Shown: positions 8,436-17,000 of the stretch, piece after piece | How the letters are laid out: every line of letters begins with the position of its first letter | How positions within the stretch are numbered: the stretch's first letter is position 1 | From: Bacteroidota bacterium | Lineage (GTDB): Bacteria; Bacteroidota; Bacteroidia; Bacteroidales; JADFUO01 | DNA length: 35,878 nucleotides | Direction of reading: 5' to 3' | Assembly (NCBI GenBank): GCA_030622635.1 | Contig: JAUXFX010000009.1 | Location: forward strand, 1-35,878 | Made by a program: the position numbers and the translations under genes | The notes under the pieces: generated by a model | Database searches by the model: none | What the model was told of the DNA's origin: nothing | The model's input: the letters and a program-made list of their open reading frames with translations, nothing else

Positions 8436-11180
8436 ATGACAAAACAAAAACATGTTTATTTTTTCGGTGATCGAAAAGCAGACGGCAAAGCAGATATGAA
8501 AAATCTTTTGGGTGGGAAAGGTGCAAACCTTGCAGAAATGAACCTTATTGGTGTACCGGTTCCTCCGGGATTTACAATTACTACTGAAGTTTGTATTGAT
8601 TACTATAGAATAGGCAAAGAAAGAACCATTGAATTAATTAAGACTGAAGTTGAAGAAGGCGTTCGTTTCGTTGAAAAAATTATGGGTACAAAATTCGGGG
8701 ATACAGAAAATCCATGTTTGCTTTCTGTTCGTTCAGGGGCAAGAGCTTCTATGCCGGGAATGATGGATACGGTTTTAAACCTTGGTTTAAATAATGATAC
8801 TGTTGAAGGAATTGCCAGAAAATTCGGTAGTGAACGTTTTGCATGGGATTCCTACCGGAGATTTGTTCAAATGTACGGTGATGTGGTACTTGGCATGAAA
8901 CCAGCTTCAAAACAAGATATTGACCCTTTTGAAGAAATCATTGACGAGATGAAAGACAAGAAAGATATTGATGACGACACCGATCTTACAACCAAAGATC
9001 TAAAAGAATTAGTAAGTTTATTCAAAAGTGCAGTAAAAGAAGAAACAGGTAAAGAATTTCCTGATGATCCGTGGGAACAACTCTGGGGTTCAATAATGGC
9101 TGTTTTTGACAGTTGGATGAACGAAAGAGCCATATTTTACCGCAAACTAAACAATATTCCATCCGAATGGGGAACAGCTATTAATGTTCAGGCAATGGTT
9201 TTCGGAAACATGGGCAATAATTCAGGAACAGGAGTCGCATTCACAAGAGATGCTGCTACAGGCGAAGACTTGTTTAACGGCGAATATTTGATCAATGCTC
9301 AGGGCGAAGATGTGGTTGCAGGTATCAGAACCCCACGGCAAATTACTCTTGAAGGTTCAAAAAGATGGGCTAAACAATCAAATTATTCAGAAGAAGTAAG
9401 AGCAACAAAATACCCCTCATTAGAAGAATGCAAGCCTGAAATTTATAAAGAATTAAATGAAACCCAGCAAAAACTTGAAGATCATTATAAAGATATGCAG
9501 GACATTGAGTTTACCTTTCAGGATAGCAAACTTTGGCTACTTCAAACACGTAATGGTAAACGCACAGGAGCAGCAATGGTAAAAATTGCAATAGATATGC
9601 TCAATGATGGTGAAATTGATGAAAAAAATGCAATTATGCGAGTTGAGCCTAACAAACTTAATGAACTGCTTCATCCTGTATTTGATACAGAAGCAATAAG
9701 TGAAGCAATTATAATCACCAAGGGTTTACCAGCTTCACCGGGTGCTTCAAGCGGACAAATAGTATTTTTTGCCGACGAAGCTGAAGAATGGGCTGCCAAA
9801 GGTAAAGAAGTAATACTTGCTCGTATTGAAACTTCTCCGGAAGACCTGAAAGGAATGGATATTGCAAAAGGTATACTTACTGCTCGTGGCGGAATGACAT
9901 CTCATGCAGCTGTTGTTGCACGAGGTATGGGAAAATGTTGTATTTCCGGAGCAGGAGACTTAAATATTGATTATAAAAAAAGAATATTTACTGTTCATAA
10001 TAAAATATTTAAAGAAGGTGACTGGATATCATTAAACGGTTCAACAGGTGAAGTATATGAAGGAGAGGTAAGAACCATTGAACCCGAATTAAGCAGTGAT
10101 TTTAATGAACTGATGAAACTTGTCGATAAATATTCAAGAATGCATGTAAGAACCAATGCCGATACTCCCAGAGAATCATTGATTGCCAGAAATTTTGGTG
10201 CTCAGGGTATAGGTCTTTGCCGTACCGAACACATGTTCTTTGAAGGTGAACGTATAATACTTATGCGGGAAATGATACTTGCAAATAATGAAAAAGAAAG
10301 AAGAAAAGCATTGGATAAATTATTGCCTATACAACGAAAAGATTTTGAAGAAATTTTTGAAGCTATGCATGATCTTCCGGTAACCATTCGCCTGCTTGAC
10401 CCGCCTTTACATGAATTTATACCTCACGAAGAAAAAAACCAAAAAGAAATGGCAATAGAAATGGGTATTTCGGTTGAAGAAATCAAACTAAAAGTAAAAG
10501 AACTATCCGAACTTAACCCAATGTTAGGACACAGAGGTTGCCGCTTAGGAAATACATATCCTGAGATAACCGAAATGCAGGCTCGTGCTATTTTTGAAGC
10601 TGCACTAAATTTGAAATCCAAAGGTATTAATGCCATACCCGAAATTATGGTGCCTCTTATCGGAACTTATCAAGAACTGAAAATGCAGGAAGACATTGTT
10701 CGTGCAATTGCTGAAAAAGTTTTTAAAGAAAAAAATGACAGGATTGATTATTTAGTAGGTACAATGATTGAAATACCAAGAGCAGCTCTATTAGCTGATG
10801 AAATTGCCAAATCTGCCGAATTTTTCTCATTTGGTACAAATGATTTAACTCAAATGACTTTCGGTTATTCACGTGATGATTCAGGCAAATTCTTACCAAT
10901 ATATATTAAAAAAGGTATTTTGAAAAACGATCCGTTTGAAATTCTTGATCAGGAAGGTGTTGGTCAATTAATGAAGATTGCTGTGGAAAGAGGCAGACAA
11001 ACACGAAAAAATCTAAAGATAGGAATTTGTGGCGAACATGGTGGTGAACCATCTTCTGTCGAGTTCTGTAACTCTTTAGGATTCAATTATGTTAGCTGCT
11101 CACCTTTCAGAGTGCCTATTGCAAGATTAGCTGCTGCACAAGCCGCAATTAAGCAAAATAAATTATCATTTTATTCTTAA
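8436..11180 (+). CDS. ppdK: Pyruvate, phosphate dikinase
   Basis: The 914-aa enzyme interconverts pyruvate + ATP + Pi with PEP + AMP + PPi. The N-terminal nucleotide-binding part has 'GGKGANLAEM' and 'SVRSGARASMPGMMDT'. The swivelling phosphohistidine domain carries 'GGMTSHAAVVARGMG' with the catalytic His at about residue 490 and the regulatory-type Thr two before it. The C-terminal PEP/pyruvate barrel has 'FGTNDLTQMTFGYSRDD' and 'GICGEHGGEP' with the acid/base Cys near 865. All key residues are present and the length is normal. I chose the ATG at 8436 rather than 8373 because MTKQKHVYFFGD is the usual family N-terminus and a -7 box overlaps the longer start. pckA follows after 23 bases, so the two probably form one operon for PEP metabolism. 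Confidence 0.97.
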   Translation: MTKQKHVYFFGDRKADGKADMKNLLGGKGANLAEMNLIGVPVPPGFTITTEVCIDYYRIGKERTIELIKTEVEEGVRFVEKIMGTKFGDTENPCLLSVRSGARASMPGMMDTVLNLGLNNDTVEGIARKFGSERFAWDSYRRFVQMYGDVVLGMKPASKQDIDPFEEIIDEMKDKKDIDDDTDLTTKDLKELVSLFKSAVKEETGKEFPDDPWEQLWGSIMAVFDSWMNERAIFYRKLNNIPSEWGTAINVQAMVFGNMGNNSGTGVAFTRDAATGEDLFNGEYLINAQGEDVVAGIRTPRQITLEGSKRWAKQSNYSEEVRATKYPSLEECKPEIYKELNETQQKLEDHYKDMQDIEFTFQDSKLWLLQTRNGKRTGAAMVKIAIDMLNDGEIDEKNAIMRVEPNKLNELLHPVFDTEAISEAIIITKGLPASPGASSGQIVFFADEAEEWAAKGKEVILARIETSPEDLKGMDIAKGILTARGGMTSHAAVVARGMGKCCISGAGDLNIDYKKRIFTVHNKIFKEGDWISLNGSTGEVYEGEVRTIEPELSSDFNELMKLVDKYSRMHVRTNADTPRESLIARNFGAQGIGLCRTEHMFFEGERIILMREMILANNEKERRKALDKLLPIQRKDFEEIFEAMHDLPVTIRLLDPPLHEFIPHEEKNQKEMAIEMGISVEEIKLKVKELSELNPMLGHRGCRLGNTYPEITEMQARAIFEAALNLKSKGINAIPEIMVPLIGTYQELKMQEDIVRAIAEKVFKEKNDRIDYLVGTMIEIPRAALLADEIAKSAEFFSFGTNDLTQMTFGYSRDDSGKFLPIYIKKGILKNDPFEILDQEGVGQLMKIAVERGRQTRKNLKIGICGEHGGEPSSVEFCNSLGFNYVSCSPFRVPIARLAAAQAAIKQNKLSFYS

Positions 11181-11203
11181 TATAAAAATCCTTATAATAA
11201 AAA

Positions 11204-12847
11204 ATGAACTTAAAAGCCAAATTAGCAGAAGCAGTTAATGATCATAAAAATATCTATGATAATATTGAAAGAAAAAAAAATATTCAGGAAGTTGTTGACA
11301 ATAAAGAAGCATTAATTGCCGAGTGTGGTGCATTGGCTACATGGACACCTGTTGAATCTACCGGCAGAAGCCCAAAAGACACCGTAATTGTCAGAAGAAG
11401 TGAAAGTGAGGATACTGTTGACTGGAGTTCGCCAAACAATATTCCAATTGATGAAGAAACATTTAATATGGTATTTGAGGATGCACTTAATTTCCTTGCA
11501 GATAAAGAAAAAGTATATGTCACGGACAGGGTACTCGGTGCCGATGTGAAATATGCCTTAGCTGTTAAAGTAATTACCGACCATGCTTTATCATCACTTT
11601 TTACTGACAATATGTTCAGACCAATACCTGAAAATATTGAAAAAAGTGTTTTTTATAATAATGGGTTTTATCTGTTATCACTCCCGTATGATAAGCTTGA
11701 TGCTTCAAAATATGAAGGCAGATTAAGAAAATTACCAAACGGTAAAACATCAAATATGATAGTTGCTATGGATTTTGACAGGCGAATTGGTGTTATTGTC
11801 GGTTCGGCATACATGGGAAGCTTAAAAAAATTAATGTTTACCGTAATGAATTACTATTTGCCCTTTGAGAACATCTTACCATTACATTGCTCAGCAAATG
11901 AAGGAAAGAATGGCGATTCAGCTTTACTTTTGGGATTATCGGGAACCGGAAAAACATCATTATCAGCCGATCCCACAAGAGCATTATTGGGAGATGACGA
12001 ACACGGCTGGAGCGAAGACGGAATTGCTAACTTTGAAAATGGCTGCTATGCCAAAATGATAAATATTGATCCTGTTAAAGAAAAGGATATATATGATGCT
12101 GTTATGCATAAAGATAATTATCTGCATCAGGGAGTCATTATTGAAAATGCAATGATCTATCCTGACGGCAAAGTAGATTATTTTGATGACAGGTTTACTC
12201 CAAACTCAAGAGCTTCGTATCCATTACGTTATTTAAGAAAAATAAAAGTTTCTTCCATTTCAGGTAATCCGAAAACTATTTTATTTCTTACAGCCGATGC
12301 TTATGGTGTTTTACCACCTGTTTCAAAATTAAATACTGATCAGGCTATGCTTTGGTTTTTAATTGGATATACCAGCAAACTTGCAGGCACGGAAACCGGT
12401 GTAACCGAACCACAGGCAACTTTCTCAAGATTTTTCGGACAACCGTTTATGCCCTGCAATCCTGATGTATATGCAGACATGCTGGGTGAAAAAATGGTAA
12501 AATTCAATTCAAAAGTATATTTAATTAATACAGGATGGATAGGCGGTGCCTATGGAACCGGCAAACGAATTGATATTAACCTGACTCGCGCAATGGTCAA
12601 TGCTGCCTTATCAGGAGAGCTTGAAAATGATGAATACGAAGAAAATAAACTATTTCATTTAAACGTTCCGAAAACATGCCCGGGTGTACCATCTAATATA
12701 TTATTTCCAAAAAATACATGGAAAAATAAAGACGATTATGATAAAACCGCTTTAAAGCTTGCTCAACAATTCTCTGATTATTTTGATGAAGCTTACGGAG
12801 CAAAAAATATTAAAGAAAGTATTGTTAAGCAATGTCCGTATAAGTAA
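11204..12847 (+). CDS. pckA: Phosphoenolpyruvate carboxykinase (ATP)
   Basis: The 547-aa protein is an ATP-type PEP carboxykinase, catalysing oxaloacetate + ATP to PEP + CO2 + ADP; in anaerobic Bacteroidota it often runs in the carboxylating direction. Visible motifs are the substrate-binding 'STGRSPKDT' (~residues 51-59), the P-loop 'GLSGTGKTSLS' (244-254), the kinase-2 motif 'LLGDDEHGW' and 'NGCYAKMI', 'TGWIGGAYGTGKRI' near the C-terminus. Length and motif order are normal. It lies 23 bases after ppdK on the same strand with no visible promoter in between, so co-transcription is likely. ppdK-pckA together could link pyruvate, PEP and oxaloacetate with ATP or PPi formation. Confidence 0.97.
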   Translation: MNLKAKLAEAVNDHKNIYDNIERKKNIQEVVDNKEALIAECGALATWTPVESTGRSPKDTVIVRRSESEDTVDWSSPNNIPIDEETFNMVFEDALNFLADKEKVYVTDRVLGADVKYALAVKVITDHALSSLFTDNMFRPIPENIEKSVFYNNGFYLLSLPYDKLDASKYEGRLRKLPNGKTSNMIVAMDFDRRIGVIVGSAYMGSLKKLMFTVMNYYLPFENILPLHCSANEGKNGDSALLLGLSGTGKTSLSADPTRALLGDDEHGWSEDGIANFENGCYAKMINIDPVKEKDIYDAVMHKDNYLHQGVIIENAMIYPDGKVDYFDDRFTPNSRASYPLRYLRKIKVSSISGNPKTILFLTADAYGVLPPVSKLNTDQAMLWFLIGYTSKLAGTETGVTEPQATFSRFFGQPFMPCNPDVYADMLGEKMVKFNSKVYLINTGWIGGAYGTGKRIDINLTRAMVNAALSGELENDEYEENKLFHLNVPKTCPGVPSNILFPKNTWKNKDDYDKTALKLAQQFSDYFDEAYGAKNIKESIVKQCPYK

Positions 12848-12906
12848 TTTGTTAATTAGTGGCTGCAAGAAAACGCAAATCTCTTCGTTGTGCTCATCTT
12901 AAAACC

Positions 12907-12922
12907 CAGTCAGCAGTCGGCA
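12907..12922 (-). repeat. 16-bp inverted pair, right copy (flanks ppdK-pckA)
   Basis: CAGTCAGCAGTCGGCA is the exact reverse complement of 8244-8259, 4.65 kb away on the other side of ppdK-pckA. Confidence 0.75.
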
Positions 12923-12935
12923 GTCTGTCGATTAA

Positions 12936-13014
12936 TAAAAGGCTAAAAGCTAAAGGCTAAAAGCTAACCGCTAAAAGCTAAAGGCCAAAAGCTAAACCCT
13001 TATTTCCCCTTACA
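12936..13014. repeat. Composite intergenic repeat: GCTAAAAG array plus CCCTTATTTCCCC
   Basis: Five to six imperfect units of (A)AAAGGCTAAAAGCTA are followed by AAACCCTTATTTCCCCTTA. This is the inverted counterpart of the composite at 2448-2569. Confidence 0.7.
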
Positions 13015-13035
13015 ACCGGAATCATAAAATATCTC

Positions 13036-13066
13036 TTGACTTTTGAATTTAAATTTTGTATATTTG
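13036..13066 (+). promoter_or_regulatory. Candidate promoter for the secreted-protein pair at 13547-17636
   Basis: TTG (13036-13038) and TATATTTG (13059-13066), separated by 20 bases, match the Bacteroidota -33/-7 pattern (TTG...TAnnTTTG). The predicted start near 13073 would give a leader of about 470 bases before the ATG at 13547. The leader contains a C10 tract and a strong hairpin. Confidence 0.5.
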
Positions 13067-13195
13067 TTTTTTTATTATCAAGCGTTACTCCCAATATTAT
13101 GACCCGCCTAAACAAAATATACGCGTTATTAGAACAAACCTACAAAACAATCCAAATACCTGTCATTGCATGTGCCTACAACACTGGTAGTTACA

Positions 13196-13205
13196 CCCCC
13201 CCCCC
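13196..13205 (+). repeat. Homopolymeric C10 tract in the leader region
   Basis: Ten consecutive C occur in an otherwise A+T-rich stretch (TTACAC followed by C's, then ATTTG). It lies in the 530-base gene-free region between pckA repeats and the small secreted protein. The two overlapping ORFs of the track here (13036-13269 and 13166-13426) show no family resemblance and are not called as genes. Confidence 0.8.
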
Positions 13206-13406
13206 ATTTGTTATTAAAATTATTTCAAAACTTTTTAAATATCTTGGTTTATGTACTTTGTTTGCATGATATATACTGTTTTACAATCGTGGGCAGGTTC
13301 TTGCTTACACGAAAACAAACAAGCGAGGGTAAAATCCGCACTTATATTTTATATTATACAAATAAGCACATTCTTTTATTGGGGAAAAATATTTTAATCA
13401 ATTGTA

Positions 13407-13472
13407 GCCACCCGGGCAGTTACTAACAATTCCGGCCTGTGGTGGCAGCAAACAATAACAGGTGAGGTTAGT
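13407..13472 (+). promoter_or_regulatory. Structured leader RNA: 11-bp hairpin with possible pseudoknot
   Basis: GCCACCCGGGC (13407-13417) can pair with GCCTG-T-GGTGGC (13435-13446) as an 11-bp stem with one bulged T and one G-U. ACTAAC in the loop (13422-13427) is complementary to GTTAGT (13467-13472), allowing a pseudoknot. The G+C-rich stem stands out in an A+T-rich leader. It does not match a riboswitch class I recognise. Function, if any, is inferred only from position. Confidence 0.5.
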
Positions 13473-13493
13473 CCCAAAACCAAATTAGAAAAA

Positions 13494-13535
13494 ATGAAAA
13501 AATCACAGAAATTAAAAAGAGTATTAATCAAATAA
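13494..13535 (+). CDS. Possible 13-codon upstream ORF (MKKSQKLKRVLIK)
   Basis: A short ATG...TAA frame sits between the structured leader and the secreted-protein gene, ending 11 bases before its start. The peptide MKKSQKLKRVLIK is strongly basic and its first four residues (MKKS) equal those of the following protein. It may be a leader peptide, a decayed copy of the downstream start, or chance. There is no evidence of translation. Confidence 0.25.
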   Translation: MKKSQKLKRVLIK

Positions 13536-13546
13536 ATTTAGAAAAC

Positions 13547-13942
13547 ATGAAAAAATCAATATTAATAGTAATTAGCCTTATTGCTGTTTTTTTCTTTGCC
13601 GGTACAACTCAGGTTACAGCTCAATGGTCATTTGTGGCAAATTGGAATGATAACGGATGCAGTTGCGGAACTATTGTAAGTAAAGATCTTCGATGGGAAA
13701 TTAGAAAGATTAGTGATAATTCTTTATTTGCTTCAGGTAATTTAGATATAACTTCATTATCTCCCCCACAAACAATAAGTGGACCTGAAACCCCGATAGT
13801 TGACGAACGATACAAAATCTGTATTAAAGTATATTATTATGACTTATCAGTAGATCCATGCTGTCAAGGTAATGAATGTGAAAATACAGATTCGGAACTA
13901 TTGTTAACTGGTAATACCACAGTGACTGCAATAATGTATTGA
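13547..13942 (+). CDS. Small secreted cysteine-rich protein of unknown function
   Basis: The 131-aa product starts with a clear signal peptide (MKKSILIVISLIAVFFFAG...VTAQ). The mature ~105 residues begin with WSFVANWNDNGCSCG and look beta-rich. They contain six cysteines (CSC, CIK, CC, NEC), enough for up to three disulfides. It lacks a T9SS sorting tail and a membrane anchor, so it is probably periplasmic or released. I do not recognise the family. It precedes a 1197-aa T9SS surface protein by 100 bases on the same strand and may be a partner subunit or ligand of it. Its long structured leader suggests regulated expression. Confidence 0.75.
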   Translation: MKKSILIVISLIAVFFFAGTTQVTAQWSFVANWNDNGCSCGTIVSKDLRWEIRKISDNSLFASGNLDITSLSPPQTISGPETPIVDERYKICIKVYYYDLSVDPCCQGNECENTDSELLLTGNTTVTAIMY

Positions 13943-13953
13943 GTTACTAATTT

Positions 13954-13983
13954 AGTGTAATGGTAAATATTTACCATCACACT
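13954..13983 (+). terminator. Hairpin between the small secreted protein and the 1197-aa gene (weak terminator or attenuator)
   Basis: AGTGTAATGGTAAAT / ATTTACCATCACACT pairs at 14 of 15 positions (perfect 18-bp palindrome at 13960-13977) and ends in only four T. The short T-run suggests partial termination or an mRNA-end stabilising structure, which would favour the small protein over the long downstream one. Confidence 0.55.
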
Positions 13984-14042
13984 TTTCCAGTTATAAAAAT
14001 ATTCCGTAGTTTTAAAGCTTACAAAGTATAATACATCAGCCA

Positions 14043-17000
14043 ATGAATAATTATAAATCAGTAATACAAAATAGTTTACTTATTAACTTGATTGTAATAT
14101 TATGCTTGATACTAGTTCCTATCAAATCGTACTCCCAACCCAATAAACGAACCAACCACTGGTACTTTACAGTAAAGATTGGACTTGATTTTAATAGTGG
14201 AAGTTTACAGGAAAATACTTTGTGTGTTGATTCACTTGCCTATGGTGGTAGTTTAGCCTCTACCATAAGTGATACCAACGGAAACTTATTGTTTTACTCA
14301 AATGGATATAGCATCTGGAATCGAGAGCATGATTTAATTCAGGATTATGTACCTGGAACAGGATTTAATGTGGGTAGACAAGGAGCACTTTGTATGCCAA
14401 AACCCGGTTCTGACAACCTTTTTTACGTATTTACTATGAAAATCCCTGGATGCAATTATCCAATGTTTTATTATACTATAGATATGAATGGTAATAATGG
14501 ACTAGGTGAAGTTGTTGATTCGGTTATTCTGGAAGCAGGTTATGATGCCGCAAGTTTTCTAACATCATCATACATGAAAAACAAGCAAGACTATTGGATA
14601 GTAACTCGTAAATACCGTGATAATAAATATGCTGCCTTTAAGGTTACTTCACAAGGAGTTGATCCAAATCCGGTATTGAGTGATGCCCCTATTCGGCCAA
14701 TAAATAATTCAGAGCTTGGTAAAATGAATATAGCTTATAATAAGAAGTATCTTGTCTGTTCTATAATAGGCTCAAACTCATATGCAACCAATACTGAAAT
14801 ATGCCGTTTTGATAATGAAACGGGTGACATTGAATTTCTTTATGGCTTTAGGTTACTTGATATATTACCTGGGAATCCAAATATAAGAACAACTAGTTGT
14901 GAGTTTTCACCATGTTCCAAGTATGTGTACATTTCAGGTCGAATGCCTTATGGTGAAGGATCACATGTTTATCAGTTTGACATGCAATATGTAGAGGATC
15001 TTACTCTTTTTACACAGTCAGCTATTGAAATTGGATCTCCCAAAGGTTATAATCTCCAACTTGCTTCCGATGGTAAAATTTATTGCTTTTCCGATCTAAG
15101 TGATAATTTCCCACAATCATATGAAAATATAGTGGGCGTTATTAGATCGCCGCAGAAAAAAGGGGCAAATTGTAGTTATCAACCCAATGCTATTCAGCTT
15201 ACACATGGCGAAATACGTAACGAATTGATCAATCTACCTCCTGATTTTCTTTATCGGTTCGATTTCGATGGCATCTGTGAAAACGATGTTTTTTCTTTCG
15301 ATCCATGGTTTTTCCCCGAACCTGTTTTTATGGAATGGAATTTCGATGATCCTGCTTCGGGAGCAAATAATACGTCCACCATTCCACATGCCACGCATGT
15401 CTTTTCCGATGGTGGTGAGTTTGAAGTTTCGGTACATGTGGAATACCCTCCAACACCAAACTATCCTTTTGGTCGTATTGAAGAAACTTCGCGTATTGTA
15501 GAAGTGGAATATGCACCGGAACCTGACCTGGGACCGGATACCACAATTTGCAGCGGACAGGAAGTTGTGCTGGATGCAGAATGCGGCCCGCACTTCTATT
15601 CATGGAGCACAGGAGATTGGGGAGTAAGCCAGATCACCGTTTCGGATTCAGGATGGTATTGGGTAAGAGTGCAGAGTGAAGCAGGATGTATTACTTTTGA
15701 TTCAATTTATATTTCATTCTACCCACCTGCAATAGCCGATACAAATAATCTAATAATAAGCCCCACCACCTGCGGCGGAAGCATTGGAGCAATCAGGGGA
15801 ATAGAGATTTCAGGAAACCCACCTTTTCAATATCAATGGATTGATGACCTTGGTAATCCCATTGCAAATACAATAGACATCTTTCATTTGCCTGTTGGAA
15901 ATTATACCTTACAGGTAACCGATGGCAACGGTTGTTTAACTGAATTTGGACCATATACAATTTATGATGCAGGAGATGTACTGATAGAAGATGTAAATTA
16001 TACTCAGGAACACTGCGGTCAGCAAGATGGAAATATTATCGTTACAGCCACTTCGGGATTAGGCGATATGCTTTTTTATTCCATTGACAATGGCTCTAAT
16101 TATTTTACTAATCAGGGAATTTTCACGGGTTTGTCTGCTGGAACTTATGCTGTAAGAGTAAAAGATTCCACGGATTGCCAGGACGTTTACATTAATAATC
16201 CTATTATCCTTGAAAATATTCCGGGACCACAGGTAAGCGATGTACAAATCACCCCGTCTTCAAACGGTCAGAATAACGGAGCCATTAATATTATTGCTTC
16301 CGGCAACGGCGATACACTTTTCTATTCAAATGATAACGGAGCAAATTTTCAAATTAATGATGGTTTGTTTTCAAATCTTTTTGCAGGATTTTATACCTGC
16401 ATTGTGATGGATGAATTTGGTTGCGATACAATATTTGTTGTGGAAGTTACTGAAGAAATTACTGTTTACTTGCAAGCTACGGCAGGTGCTGATGAAGTAT
16501 GCCCGGGCAATTCGGCTTTTGTCCCGTTGATAGTTAGTAATTTTAATGATGTTGGTAGTTTTAAAACTACGCTTTTGTATAATAAGGAACTATTGACTTG
16601 TGAGGGTTTTGCCAATGCACATCCGCAATTGGAAGATTCGTTGGAAGCCCTGCTGTTCCCCTCAGAAGGAAAAATAGAGCTTAATTGGTCTTCATCTGCT
16701 GTTACTTTAGCTGATAGTACTATTATCGCAGATCTGGTATTTCACTCCATTGACCCGGGCGCAAGCCAGATATTATGGGATGGGGCACCCGGGGCAAGTT
16801 TATTTCTGAACTCCACAGGGCTTTCTATACCTGTTGACTATACTACCGGAAATGTAAAAATTTACAAAGAAGTTGTTTTTTTATTTTTCGGTGCAAATGA
16901 AGTCTGTCAGGGAGACATGCTGGAACTCACGCCCATTGTCTTTTCAAGCAATGGAGATGTTACATTTTTATGGACTGATCCGATGGGAGATACAAGCAGT

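Noticed and set aside
13081-13150. GCGTTA / CGCGTTATTAG resembling integron attC core sites
   Set aside because: The core-site consensus is not met on both sides, there is no paired cassette structure, and no integrase is present.
13036-13426. Overlapping ORFs (77 and 86 aa) joined across the C10 tract, as a possible frameshifted gene
   Set aside because: Neither product has recognisable motifs, codon pattern or a plausible start signal. The stretch is better explained as leader/repeat DNA.
15234-15603. Long minus-strand ORFs inside the 1197-aa gene (119 and 91 aa)
   Set aside because: They overlap each other and a well-supported coding frame; they arise from its higher G+C and have no recognisable product.
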